Shown: positions 10,339 to 17,303 of the stretch, piece by piece
Numbering within the stretch: the stretch's first letter is position 1
Layout of the letters: each line of letters opens with the position of its first letter
Source: Collinsella sp.
GTDB lineage: Bacteria > Actinomycetota > Coriobacteriia > Coriobacteriales > Coriobacteriaceae
Assembly: GCA_019414325.1 (NCBI GenBank)
Contig: DXMG01000019.1
Location: 1-38,619, forward strand
Length of the DNA: 38,619 nt
Direction of reading: 5' to 3'
Notes under the pieces: generated by a model
Told to the model about the DNA's origin: nothing
The model's input: the letters and a program-made list of their open reading frames with translations, nothing else
Databases searched by the model: none
Translations under genes and position numbers: made by a program

Positions 10339-10381
10339 AGAAATTATTCGGCGAACGGTAAGATTCCTCTAAAAGGCACAC

Positions 10382-10411
10382 TAAAACGCTTCAATTGAAT
10401 GAAGCGTTTTA
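10382..10411. promoter_or_regulatory. Large palindrome upstream of adhE (operator or bidirectional terminator)
   Basis: Arms 10382-10393 and 10400-10411 are perfectly complementary over 12 bp around a 6-base centre, with AAAA and TTTT at the outer ends. It lies about 60-90 bases upstream of the proposed adhE start site. It could be a binding site for a regulator or a bidirectional terminator left between adhE and the transposon relic. It does not match the Rex consensus. Confidence 0.5.
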
Positions 10412-10442
10412 ACTAAAACTATCTGCCTGCTGCATCGCCCCG

Positions 10443-10459
10443 CTCATTGGGGACAGACT
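10443..10459 (+). repeat. Left 17-bp terminal inverted repeat
   Basis: CTCATTGGGGACAGACT; a perfect reverse complement lies at 10671-10687. Confidence 0.85.
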
Positions 10460-10464
10460 CTCAT

Positions 10465-10660
10465 GAGTATTTCAATGGGAAAACGGGACATCTGTTTGAT
10501 AATCGCTATTCGCGGGTCGCGGTTGAGTCGGACACACAGGCGGTGCAGCTACTCGATTACATCCATTTCAATCCCGTGTAAGGTGCGTCCGACTCGCTCG
10601 AGGCGTACCGTTAGTTACAAGGCATACCAGCTGCGCTATGATCCCTTTGACATCTGCAAA
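10465..10660 (+). pseudogene. Broken Y1 (IS200-like/REP-associated) transposase fragment
   Basis: Reading from 10465 in frame gives EYFNGKTGHLFDNRYSRVAV then ESDTQAVQLLDYIHFNPV, which matches the central region of Y1_Tnp/REP-associated tyrosine transposases (GHLFQxRY, VESD, LLxYIHxNPVxAG). A TAA at 10579-10581 falls just after NPV; the frame then continues GASDSLEAYR and is broken again near 10610, after which the +1 frame gives VSYKAYQ, the expected SSYKAY motif. The N-terminal part with the HUH motif is absent and the C-terminus is cut by the right inverted repeat. Two lesions plus truncation make it non-functional. Confidence 0.75.
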
Positions 10661-10670
10661 CCCTCATATA

Positions 10671-10687
10671 AGTCTGTCCCCAATGAG
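10671..10687 (-). repeat. Right 17-bp terminal inverted repeat
   Basis: AGTCTGTCCCCAATGAG, the perfect reverse complement of 10443-10459. Confidence 0.85.
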
Positions 10688-10690
10688 TGC

Positions 10691-10723
10691 AAAAAGGCGC
10701 CCTCCGTAGGGGAGGGCGCCTTT
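10691..10723 (-). terminator. Rho-independent terminator of rpmB
   Basis: A perfect 13-bp stem (10693-10705 with 10711-10723) is followed on the minus strand by TTTTT (10695-10691). It lies about 70 bases beyond the rpmB stop and abuts the right inverted repeat of the transposase relic. Confidence 0.85.
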
Positions 10724-10791
10724 GGTAAGTTCTATGTGAACGCGAGGTCTTTGACCCGGAGAGTCCGAGGTACTTGTTGGTAAGACCTTAT

Positions 10792-10980
10792 TTACGAGCG
10801 CGCAACCTTGCCGGACTTGAGGCAGGTGGAGCAAACGTTCATCTTGCGACGGTGACCATCGACGACGACGTAGACGCGCTGGATGTTGGGGCGGAACTTA
10901 CGGTTGGTGACGCGGTGAGAGTGGCTGATGGAGCGACCGGCAACGGGGTGCTTACCGCAAACTTCGCAAACTTTGGACAT
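10792..10980 (-). CDS. rpmB: 50S ribosomal protein L28 (bL28), zinc-type
   Basis: 62 residues starting MSKVCEVCGK. An upstream in-frame ATG would add 16 residues, but AAGGAGG on the minus strand is placed seven bases before the internal ATG at 10980, which gives the normal L28 N-terminus. The body has the family pattern GRSISHSHRVTNRKFRPNIQ and two CxxC pairs (CEVC near the N-terminus, CSTC near the C-terminus), the zinc-binding C+ form. L28 sits in the large subunit. Transcribed alone, divergent from the pyr operon, with its own promoter and terminator. Confidence 0.97.
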   Translation of the reverse strand: MSKVCEVCGKHPVAGRSISHSHRVTNRKFRPNIQRVYVVVDGHRRKMNVCSTCLKSGKVARS

Positions 10981-11034
10981 AACTGACCCTCCTTGGGCGA
11001 CAAACGAACATGTCGCGTTAACAAACAAGCCTGA

Positions 11035-11043
11035 ACTATAGCA
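11035..11043 (-). promoter_or_regulatory. Candidate extended -10 promoter of rpmB
   Basis: The minus strand reads TGCTATAGT, identical to the sequence upstream of rpsT at 23723. Transcription would start near 11028, about 48 nt before the rpmB ATG. A short inverted repeat, GCACAG at 11041-11046 with CTGTGC at 11057-11062, overlaps it upstream. Confidence 0.5.
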
Positions 11044-11062
11044 CAGAAGCAGCTCCCTGTGC

Positions 11063-11271
11063 GTAATCTACACAGAGATATTTCTCTTTTGGCGATAGTG
11101 CTCACGCCACGGCCCTGGACGTAGATCCGATTTGCGTGCAGCAGAGGGGATTATGCCAGCTCGTGCGTGCGTTTTCAAGCTCGTCCCACAAATATATATA
11201 GGTTTATGGAGCATTGGGCTCCGTTTACGGATTGCTCTGTATTTATGCTCGCAATTAAGCTCGAGGTTGGC
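11063..11271. other. Intergenic stretch between divergent rpmB and pyrR; no gene seen
   Basis: No open frame with a ribosome site, tRNA or clear repeat is seen. It contains an AT-rich patch, AAATATATATAGG, near 11190-11202 that could be a promoter for either direction, but no paired -35 was found. Confidence 0.5.
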
Positions 11272-11277
11272 TACACT
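11272..11277 (+). promoter_or_regulatory. Possible -10 of the pyr operon
   Basis: TACACT in TTGGCTACACTATCC resembles a -10. Transcription from about 11284 would give a ~148-nt leader before pyrR. No convincing -35 was found, so the assignment is weak. Confidence 0.3.
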
Positions 11278-11283
11278 ATCCCT

Positions 11284-11431
11284 TGACCATTAAAGGGGTA
11301 CGAGATACCCACATGGAATTACATTGCTGCCAAAGAGCAGCCCTTCCTGTGGGTGTCTGGTCCGCTTTGAGCGGTCGGGCATCTATTTTTTTGACTGTGT
11401 CAGCAGTCAAGACATGTGAGGAAGGAGATCG
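11284..11431 (+). promoter_or_regulatory. Structured pyr operon leader, possible PyrR-responsive attenuator
   Basis: The leader holds an outer stem 11307-11313/11348-11354 (ACCCACA with TGTGGGT), an inner stem 11326-11330/11337-11341, a small hairpin 11363-11375 (CCGCT with AGCGG), a run of seven Ts at 11386-11392, and then a 7-bp hairpin 11391-11410 (TTGACTG with CAGTCAA) that uses the last Ts, just before the ribosome site AGGAAGGAG. The U-run downstream of GC-rich pairing and the overlap of competing elements look like an attenuator, but no close match to the Bacillus PyrR binding loop was recognised. Control may be at transcription or translation. Confidence 0.45.
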
Positions 11432-12016
11432 ATGGGCACGACTTCCCCCAAGGCGGTCATCATGGACGAGACCGCCGTCAATCGAGCAATGACCCGCATC
11501 GCGCACGAGATTCTCGAGCGCAACGAGGGCTGTGAAGACCTCGCTCTGGTCGGCATCGTCACGCGCGGCGACCTTCTGGCAAAGAAGCTCGCCGAGGAGA
11601 TCAAGGAGATCGAGGGCGTCGACGTTCCGCTCGGCAGCCTGGACATCAGCTTCTACCGCGATGACTATGCGACCAATTTCGCTCCCGCGATCCACGCTAC
11701 CAACATTCCCTTCAGCGTCGACGGCAAGCGCGTCGTGCTGGTGGACGACATCCTGTATACGGGTCGTACCATCCGCGCCGCTCTCGACGCCGTCATGGAC
11801 CTGGGCCGTCCGAGCCGCATTGAGCTGGCAGTCCTCGTTGACCGCGGCCACCGCGAGCTCCCCATCTCGCCGGACTTTGTCGGCAAGAACGTTCCCTCGT
11901 CGCATGAGGAGAACGTGCACCTATATATGAAGGAAGTTGACGGCCACACCGCCGTCGAGATTAACGACGTCGCGCCGGGTTCCCACGTGGGCTCCGCGCC
12001 GCTGGGAGGTGAGTAG
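11432..12016 (+). CDS. pyrR: Pyrimidine operon regulator PyrR / uracil phosphoribosyltransferase
   Basis: 194 residues from ATG at 11432 with an excellent AGGAAGGAG site. It has the type I phosphoribosyltransferase fold with the PRPP loop VVLVDDILYTGRT at residues 101-113 and the family stretch LVGIVTRGDLLAKKL. PyrR binds pyr leader RNA when UMP is plentiful and also has some UPRTase activity. It is slightly longer than Bacillus PyrR (~180) because of a short C-terminal tail ending HVGSAPLGGE. As first gene of the pyr operon, behind a structured leader, its regulatory role is very likely. Confidence 0.95.
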   Translation: MGTTSPKAVIMDETAVNRAMTRIAHEILERNEGCEDLALVGIVTRGDLLAKKLAEEIKEIEGVDVPLGSLDISFYRDDYATNFAPAIHATNIPFSVDGKRVVLVDDILYTGRTIRAALDAVMDLGRPSRIELAVLVDRGHRELPISPDFVGKNVPSSHEENVHLYMKEVDGHTAVEINDVAPGSHVGSAPLGGE

Positions 12017-12020
12017 TACC

Positions 12021-12965
12021 GTGGCGTTCAACCATAAGCACCTGATCGACATTACCGAGTACTCCGAAGAGGACATCAAGCTCATCCTCGAGACCGCCAA
12101 GGCGTTCTCCGAGGTCAACGAGCGTGCTATCAAGAAGGTCCCCACGCTCAAGGGTAAGACCATCGTCAACATGTTCAACGAGCCCTCGACGCGCACCCGT
12201 AGCTCCTTCGAGCTCGCCGAGAAGCGTCTTTCGGCCGACAGCCTCAACTTTGGCGGCTCCTCGACCTCCACGGTCAAGGGCGAGAGCCTCGTCGACACCG
12301 TCGAGACCCTCAACGCCTATAAGATCGACTGCATCGTCGTGCGCGATAAGCACGCCGGTGCTCCCTACATCGTCACGCAGAACTCGCCCGCGAGCGTCAT
12401 CTGCGCCGGCGACGGCAAGCACAACCATCCCACGCAGGCCCTGCTCGACCTGTACACCATCTGGGAGCACAAGGGTGACTTCCACGGTCTGAAGGTCGCC
12501 GTCGTCGGCGATATCGCGCACTCCCGCGTCTGCGGCTCGCTGATTCCCGCCCTTAAGATCATGGGCTGCGAGACCTACGCCGTCGCCCCCGGCACGCTGC
12601 TGCCGCCGGCGCCCGAGGTCCTGGGCTGCGACCACGTGACGAGCGACCTCGATTCCGTCCTGCCCGAGCTGGACGTCGTTTACATGCTGCGCGTGCAGCA
12701 GGAGCGTCTCGAGGGTGCCCCGTTCCCGACCATTCGTGAGTACCACAAGCTCTTCGGTCTGACCAAGGACCGCGAGAAGCTCATGAAGCCCGACGCGATT
12801 ATCTGCCACCCGGGCCCCATCAACCGCGGCGTCGAGTTCGATTCCTATATGGCCGACCACCCGCAACGCTCCGTCATCCTGGAGCAGGTCTACGCCGGTA
12901 TCTGCGTGCGTATGGCTATCCTGTATCTGCTGCTTGGAGGTGCCGATAATGGCCTTGCTTCTTAA
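12021..12965 (+). CDS. pyrB: Aspartate carbamoyltransferase catalytic subunit
   Basis: 314 residues from GTG at 12021, four bases after the pyrR stop, with GGAGGT at 12005-12010. The longer upstream frame overlaps pyrR and is rejected. It condenses carbamoyl phosphate and aspartate to carbamoyl aspartate. The carbamoyl-phosphate loop STRTRSSFE starts at residue 56; a second loop with Ser81 and Lys86 (STSTVKGES) matches the catalytic 80s loop; HPTQALLD and the C-terminal HPGPINRGVE motif are present. No pyrI regulatory-subunit gene is adjacent, so this is a catalytic trimer type. Its last 17 bases overlap pyrC. Confidence 0.96.
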   Translation: MAFNHKHLIDITEYSEEDIKLILETAKAFSEVNERAIKKVPTLKGKTIVNMFNEPSTRTRSSFELAEKRLSADSLNFGGSSTSTVKGESLVDTVETLNAYKIDCIVVRDKHAGAPYIVTQNSPASVICAGDGKHNHPTQALLDLYTIWEHKGDFHGLKVAVVGDIAHSRVCGSLIPALKIMGCETYAVAPGTLLPPAPEVLGCDHVTSDLDSVLPELDVVYMLRVQQERLEGAPFPTIREYHKLFGLTKDREKLMKPDAIICHPGPINRGVEFDSYMADHPQRSVILEQVYAGICVRMAILYLLLGGADNGLAS

Positions 12966-14238
12966 GAATGCCCACGTCGTCGACCCGTCCGTCGAGCTTG
13001 ACGGTGTCGTTGACGTCCTGATTGACAGCGACAAGATCGCCGAGGTCGGCGAGAATCTCGCCGTCGAGGGAGCCGAGGTCCGCGACCTTTCCGGCAAGTA
13101 CCTCGTCCCCGGCCTGGTGGACATGCACGTCCACCTGCGCGAGCCCGGCTACGAGGTCAAAGAGGACATTGAGAGCGGCACCCGCGCAGCTGCCAAGGGC
13201 GGCTTTACCGGCGTGTGCGCCATGCCCAACACCGACCCCGTTACCGACAACGGTACCGTCGTTGAGTTTGTCAAGTCCCGCGCTGCCGAGGTCGGCCACT
13301 GCCGCGTCTATCCGTCGGGCGCCATGACCCGCGGTCTTAAGGGCGAGGCCATGTCCGAGATGGGCGATATGGTCGCCCACGGCGCCGTCGCCTTCACCGA
13401 CGACGGTCGCGGCGTGCAGGGCGCAGGCATGCTCCGTCGCTGCATGGACTACGGCAAGATGTTCGGCAAGGTCTTTATGAGCCACTGCCAGGACGAGGAC
13501 CTGGTCGGCCACGGCCAGATCAATGAGGGCAAGGTCTCGACCCGCCTGGCTCTCGAGGGCTGGCCGGCTGCCGGCGAGGAGCTCCAGATCGCCCGCGACA
13601 TCGAGATCGCCAAGCTGACCGGTGCCAAGCTGCACATCCAGCACATCTCCACCGCCCATGGCCTGGAGATCGTGCGTGCCGGTAAGGCCGCTGGCGTTCA
13701 GGTTACCTGCGAGGCCACCCCGCATCACATGTTCCTGACCGAGAACGACCTGGACGAGACCTACAACACCTCGCTCAAGGTCAATCCGCCGCTGCGTACC
13801 GAGGAGGATGCCGAGGCCATCCGTCAGGGCGTCATCGACGGCACCGTCGACGCTATCGTCACCGATCACGCTCCCCACACCCCGTGGGAGAAGGCCCGCG
13901 AGTTCGAGCTTGCGCCCTTTGGCATGATCGGCCTCGAGACCTCGCTGTCGCTCGTACTCACCGAGCTGGTCAACACGGGCAAGATGAGCATGGGCCGTAT
14001 GGTCGAGCTCATGGCCATCAAGCCGCGTGAGATCCTGGGCCTCGACCAGGTTCAGGTCAAGGCGGGCTCCGTTGCCGACCTGACCGTGTTCGACCCCTCT
14101 GCCACCTGGACGGTCGGCGAGGACGGTTACGAGTCGCGCGCCGAGAACTCCGGTTTTGCCGGCCGCACGCTTACCGGTCGTGCTACCGATGTGTTTGTCG
14201 GCGGTAAGCAGACGCTCGCCGACGGCTGCATCTGCTAG
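12949..14238 (+). CDS. pyrC: Dihydroorotase, class I
   Basis: 429 residues from ATG at 12949, with GGAGG eight bases upstream; an in-frame start five codons earlier is less well placed. It cyclises carbamoyl aspartate to dihydroorotate. Amidohydrolase metal motifs are present: HVHLREP with His60 and His62, Asp151 in AFTDDG, His179 (MSHC), His232 (QHIST) and Asp306 in TDHAPHTP. Length fits class I dihydroorotases of Gram-positive bacteria. It overlaps pyrB by 17 bases and is followed by a terminator-like hairpin before pyrK. Confidence 0.96.
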   Translation: MALLLKNAHVVDPSVELDGVVDVLIDSDKIAEVGENLAVEGAEVRDLSGKYLVPGLVDMHVHLREPGYEVKEDIESGTRAAAKGGFTGVCAMPNTDPVTDNGTVVEFVKSRAAEVGHCRVYPSGAMTRGLKGEAMSEMGDMVAHGAVAFTDDGRGVQGAGMLRRCMDYGKMFGKVFMSHCQDEDLVGHGQINEGKVSTRLALEGWPAAGEELQIARDIEIAKLTGAKLHIQHISTAHGLEIVRAGKAAGVQVTCEATPHHMFLTENDLDETYNTSLKVNPPLRTEEDAEAIRQGVIDGTVDAIVTDHAPHTPWEKAREFELAPFGMIGLETSLSLVLTELVNTGKMSMGRMVELMAIKPREILGLDQVQVKAGSVADLTVFDPSATWTVGEDGYESRAENSGFAGRTLTGRATDVFVGGKQTLADGCIC

Positions 14239-14258
14239 CATAGCCTTATCGCTTTTGT

Positions 14259-14290
14259 GCGCGGCGCCCTTGCGGTGCCGCGCTTTCTAT
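14259..14290 (+). terminator. Terminator-like hairpin inside the pyr operon (pyrC/pyrK)
   Basis: A 10-bp GC-rich stem (14259-14268 with 14274-14283, one G-U pair) around a 5-base loop is followed by TTTCTATT. It sits in the only sizeable gap (92 bases) of the pyr operon and probably reduces read-through into pyrKDF or marks an mRNA processing site. Confidence 0.65.
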
Positions 14291-14330
14291 TCGTTTGGAC
14301 CATGCAACCGCATGGGGGATTGGAGCGTTT

Positions 14331-15122
14331 ATGCCCACACCTTCCACTGCACGCATGCATGACTTCGAGGTCGTCTCGAACCGGGAGATTGCCGACGGCG
14401 TCTTCTCGCTCGTCATCTCGGCCCCCAAGCTTGCAAGTGCGCTCAAGCCCGGTCAGTTTGTGAACATCGCCGTACCCGGTGATGCGTCCTCGCTGCTTCG
14501 CGTGCCCCTGAGCTACTACCACGCCGACGCCGAGGCCGGCACCGTCGAGCTGTGGTACGCCGTCGTGGGCGACGATACCCGTCGTTTGTCCCAGATGGGC
14601 CCTGGCTCCTCCTCTAACCTGCTGGGCCCCGGTGGCCGTGGCTGGATGGTACCCGAGGGCACCAGGAAGGCCCTGCTCGTCGCCGGTGGCATCGGCGTTC
14701 CGCCTGTGCTGTGTCTTGCCGGTATGCTTGCCGAGCAGAGTGTTGATGTGGACGTGTGCCTGGGCTTTGGCACCGCTTCCAAGGCCGTGGGCATCGACGA
14801 GTTCCGCGCGCTGGGCGCCACGGTTAACGTGTGCACCGACGATGGCACGCTGGGCACGCACGGTTTTTGCACCGACCCGGCAGCCGAGCTGCTCGGCGAG
14901 GGCGGCTACGACTACGTCGCCAGCTGCGGTCCCGCCGTCATGATGAAGAAAGTCGCCGCCGCTGCCGCCGAGGCCGGTGCGTACTGCGAGGTGTCGCTCG
15001 AGCGCATGATGAGCTGTGGCTTTGGCGCCTGCAACACCTGCAATGTCGAGACGGTCGACGGTATGAAGGGTGCTTGCATGTGCGGCCCCGTGTTCGATGC
15101 TTCCAAGGTGGTGGTCTTCTAG
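14331..15122 (+). CDS. pyrK: Dihydroorotate dehydrogenase electron-transfer subunit
   Basis: 263 residues from ATG at 14331 with GGAG at 14322-14325; an in-frame TTG at 14295 has no clear ribosome site. PyrK carries FAD and a [2Fe-2S] cluster and passes electrons from PyrD to NAD. The ferredoxin-reductase-like FAD domain has KPGQFVNIAVPGD and VPLSYYHAD, then an NAD-binding region with LLVAGGIGVPPVL. The cluster ligands are Cys229, Cys234, Cys237 and Cys249 (or Cys251) near the C-terminus, in SCGFGACNTC and GACMCG. The stop overlaps the pyrD GTG by one base, matching the heterotetrameric PyrDB-PyrK enzyme of Gram-positive bacteria. Confidence 0.95.
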   Translation: MPTPSTARMHDFEVVSNREIADGVFSLVISAPKLASALKPGQFVNIAVPGDASSLLRVPLSYYHADAEAGTVELWYAVVGDDTRRLSQMGPGSSSNLLGPGGRGWMVPEGTRKALLVAGGIGVPPVLCLAGMLAEQSVDVDVCLGFGTASKAVGIDEFRALGATVNVCTDDGTLGTHGFCTDPAAELLGEGGYDYVASCGPAVMMKKVAAAAAEAGAYCEVSLERMMSCGFGACNTCNVETVDGMKGACMCGPVFDASKVVVF

Positions 15123-16045
15123 TGGGTACCGTGAACATGGCCGTCGATTTCGGCGGCGTCAAGATGCAGAACCCCATCAACACCGCAGCCGGTACCTTTG
15201 GCTACGGTTGGCAGTTCCAGAACTTCTTTGATGTTTCCCAGCTGGGCGCCATCACCACCAAGGGTTGCGCTGCCGAGCCCTGGCCCGGCAACCCCGCGCC
15301 CCGCATGGCCGAGGTCCCCGGCGGTATGATCAACTCCGTGGGCCTTCAGAACCCCGGCGTGGCCGCCTTTGCTCGCGAGTCCGGTCTGTGGCTCGAACAG
15401 CTGTCCAAGGACGGCTGCCAGGTCATCTGTCAGGTTGCCGGCCACTCCGTTGACGAGTTTGTCCGCGCACTCGAGATGTATGTCGAGCTGTGCCCCTGGG
15501 CTGCAGGCTACGAGATCAACGTGAGCTGCCCCAATATCGCCGCCGGTGGTGCCGCCATGGGCTCCACGCCCGAGGGCGCCTCTTCCGTTATGGCTGCCTG
15601 CCGCAAGGTGACCGATAAGCCGCTGTTCGTGAAGATGGCGCCGGTCAACGTCGCCGAGATCGCCAAGGCCCTCGAGGCTGCCGGCGCCGACGGCCTTTCG
15701 GTCATCAACTCCATTCAGGGCATGGCTATCGACGTCCATACCCGCAAGTCCCGCGTGGCCAAGCCCAAGGGCGGCCTTTCGGGCCCGCTGTGCCACCACA
15801 TCGCCGTGCGCATGGTCTGGGAGGTTGCCCAGGCCGTCGATATCCCCATCAACGGTGTCGGCGGTGTCATGACCGGCGAGGATGCGGCTGAGTTTATCCT
15901 GGCCGGTGCCACCTGCGTGTCGGTCGGCATGGCCAACTTCGTCGATCCGTGCGCTTCGCTCAAGATCGCGCATGAGCTCGAGGCCTGGGCCGAGTCCCAG
16001 GGCGTAAAGGACATCAACGAGCTGGTAGGTGCTTTTGAATGCTAG
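15122..16045 (+). CDS. pyrD: Dihydroorotate dehydrogenase B (NAD+), catalytic subunit
   Basis: 307 residues from GTG at 15122, which overlaps the pyrK stop; AAGGTGG at 15105-15111 is the likely ribosome site. A GTG at 15131 and an ATG at 15137 are later alternatives. It oxidises dihydroorotate to orotate with FMN. The barrel has NPINTAAGTFGYG at the N-terminus, catalytic Cys136 in NVSCPN and the phosphate-binding GVGGVMTGEDA near the C-terminus. A catalytic Cys, and not Ser, marks the class 1 family; pairing with PyrK makes it type 1B. The end overlaps pyrF by seven bases. Confidence 0.96.
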   Translation: MGTVNMAVDFGGVKMQNPINTAAGTFGYGWQFQNFFDVSQLGAITTKGCAAEPWPGNPAPRMAEVPGGMINSVGLQNPGVAAFARESGLWLEQLSKDGCQVICQVAGHSVDEFVRALEMYVELCPWAAGYEINVSCPNIAAGGAAMGSTPEGASSVMAACRKVTDKPLFVKMAPVNVAEIAKALEAAGADGLSVINSIQGMAIDVHTRKSRVAKPKGGLSGPLCHHIAVRMVWEVAQAVDIPINGVGGVMTGEDAAEFILAGATCVSVGMANFVDPCASLKIAHELEAWAESQGVKDINELVGAFEC

Positions 16046-16755
16046 AGACCGATGCCCGCGACCGCGTAATCGTCGCCCTCGACTGCGATCGTGAGCGTGC
16101 GCTCGAGCTCGCCCACGAGCTTTCGGGCCATGCCGCCTGGCTCAAGGTTGGCATGACGCTCTATTACGCTGAGGGCCCCGAGATCGTCAAGACCTTTAAG
16201 GACCTGGGCTTTAAGGTCTTCCTTGACCTTAAGTTCCATGACATTCCGCATCAGGTTCGCGGTGCCGCCCGCTCGGCCTCGCTTGCCGGTGCCGACCTGC
16301 TTTCGGTCCACGGCTTGGGTTCGGGCGCCATGCTCGCTGCCTGCCGCGAGGGTGCCGAGGAGGCGCGCGAGGACCGCGCCAAGCTCGTCGCCATCACCGT
16401 GCTCACGAGCATGAATCAGGATGCCTTGAGCGAGATCGGCGTCGAGTCGCCCGTGGCCGAGGAGGCCGCCCGCCTGGCAAAGCTCGCTCAGGCCAACGGC
16501 ATCGATGGCATTGTGTGCTCGCCGATGGAGGCTCACGACATGCGTGAGCTGCTGGGTCCTGATGCCCTGATCGTGACTCCGGGTGTGCGTCCGGTGGGTG
16601 CCGCCTTAGGCGACCAGTCTCGCGTGGCGACGCCTTCCCAGGCTATCGAGCGAGGCGCAAGCCACATTGTGGTGGGCCGTCCCATCACTGGTGCCGACGA
16701 TCCGGTTGCCGCCTTTGACGCCATCGTCGCCGAGCTGGTCGAAAACGTCGCGTAA
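16039..16755 (+). CDS. pyrF: Orotidine 5'-phosphate decarboxylase
   Basis: 238 residues; the ATG lies inside the last codons of pyrD. It converts OMP to UMP. The type 1 (short) OMPDC catalytic array is visible: Asp15 in ALDCD, Lys36 in WLKVGMTLYY and the DLKFHDIPHQV block (Asp63, Lys65, Asp68), plus the phosphate-binding TPGVRPVG and IVVGRPIT loops. Last gene of the pyr operon here; pyrE (orotate phosphoribosyltransferase), needed for the preceding step, is not in the window. Confidence 0.96.
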   Translation: MLETDARDRVIVALDCDRERALELAHELSGHAAWLKVGMTLYYAEGPEIVKTFKDLGFKVFLDLKFHDIPHQVRGAARSASLAGADLLSVHGLGSGAMLAACREGAEEAREDRAKLVAITVLTSMNQDALSEIGVESPVAEEAARLAKLAQANGIDGIVCSPMEAHDMRELLGPDALIVTPGVRPVGAALGDQSRVATPSQAIERGASHIVVGRPITGADDPVAAFDAIVAELVENVA

Positions 16756-16800
16756 AAGATTCCCCTAAGTCACCACTTTTGGGTCTCATTAGCACAAAAT

Positions 16801-16858
16801 AGCCCCTGTGCCTGCGTAAACTTTCCCATCCTTTGTGTGGAATCGCAGGTCAGGGGCT
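16801..16858. other. Long imperfect stem between pyrF and mihF
   Basis: AGCCCCTG/CAGGGGCT (8 bp) and CCTGCG/CGCAGG (6 bp) stack with a small internal loop, arms 16801-16816 and 16844-16858, around a ~27-nt loop. No strong U-tract follows on the plus strand (TAACTTTGGG); on the minus strand ATTTTGTG follows. It may terminate the pyr operon, or be a structured RNA element. Confidence 0.5.
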
Positions 16859-16921
16859 TAACTTTGGGCGCAGTATATTGCACTTTTTGCGGGTATCGTC
16901 TAACCTATGGAGCCGCGATTG

Positions 16922-16953
16922 GGCATTTTGTACGTTCTACGTGCTAAAATGCC
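16922..16953 (+). promoter_or_regulatory. Candidate mihF promoter with flanking inverted repeat
   Basis: TGCTAAAAT at 16942-16950 is an extended -10. An 8-bp inverted repeat, GGCATTTT at 16922-16929 and AAAATGCC at 16946-16953, flanks 16 bases containing a repeated TACGT. A repressor bound here would cover the -10, so autoregulation or growth-phase control is possible. Transcription would start near 16957. Confidence 0.4.
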
Positions 16954-16994
16954 AATTATTGAATCAGATATAACCCAACTATTTGGAGGTACGA

Positions 16995-17303
16995 ATGGCA
17001 CTCCCTCAGCTTACCGATGAGCAGCGCAAGCAGGCTCTTGAGAAGGCTGCTGCCGCACGTCACGCCCGCGCTGAGCTTCGCGAGCAGATCAAGAAGGGCG
17101 AGAAGTCCCTCGAGTCCGTGCTCAACTCCGATGACCCCATCGCTTCCCGCATGAAGGTTTCCACCCTCATCGAGTCTCTCCCTGGTTATGGCAAGGCCAA
17201 GGCCGCCAAGATCATGGAGGAGCTCGGTATCTCCGCTACCCGTCGCGTCCAGGGCCTCGGCGTCCGTCAGCGCGAGCAGCTCCTCGAGCAGCTGACCAAA
17301 TAA
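16995..17303 (+). CDS. mihF: Actinobacterial integration host factor (mIHF)
   Basis: 102 residues from ATG at 16995 with GGAGGT at 16985-16990. Basic and helical throughout, it matches the mIHF family of Mycobacterium and Streptomyces: an N-terminal Ala/Lys/Arg-rich helix (RKQALEKAAAARHARAEL), then a helix-two-turn-helix DNA-binding region with LESLPGYGKAKAAKIMEELGI and a closing RRVQGLGVRQREQLL. It is a nucleoid-associated protein unrelated in fold to the HU/IHF dimer. Location directly before gmk and rpoZ is the conserved actinobacterial context and is strong support. It is one of the best taxonomic clues in the window. Confidence 0.93.
   Translation: MALPQLTDEQRKQALEKAAAARHARAELREQIKKGEKSLESVLNSDDPIASRMKVSTLIESLPGYGKAKAAKIMEELGISATRRVQGLGVRQREQLLEQLTK

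Larger units (their letters stand above)
10443..10687. mobile_element. Decayed 245-bp Y1-transposase (REP-associated, IS200-like) relic with 17-bp terminal inverted repeats
   Basis: The 17-bp sequence CTCATTGGGGACAGACT at 10443-10459 is repeated as a perfect inverted copy at 10671-10687. Between the copies lies the remnant of a Y1-type tyrosine transposase (see the pseudogene entry). The right end lies 3 bases from the rpmB terminator and the left end 31 bases from the adhE palindrome. No target duplication is evident, as expected for this class. The ends may still be recognisable by a full-length enzyme encoded elsewhere. Confidence 0.75.

Noticed and set aside
10290..10440. Rex operator upstream of adhE
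   Set aside because: No TTGTGA-N6-TCACAA-like site found; the palindrome there has a different sequence.
10463..10783. 106-codon plus-strand frame over the transposase relic
   Set aside because: It reads the relic mostly in the wrong frame and continues through an inverted repeat and the rpmB terminator; no ribosome site.
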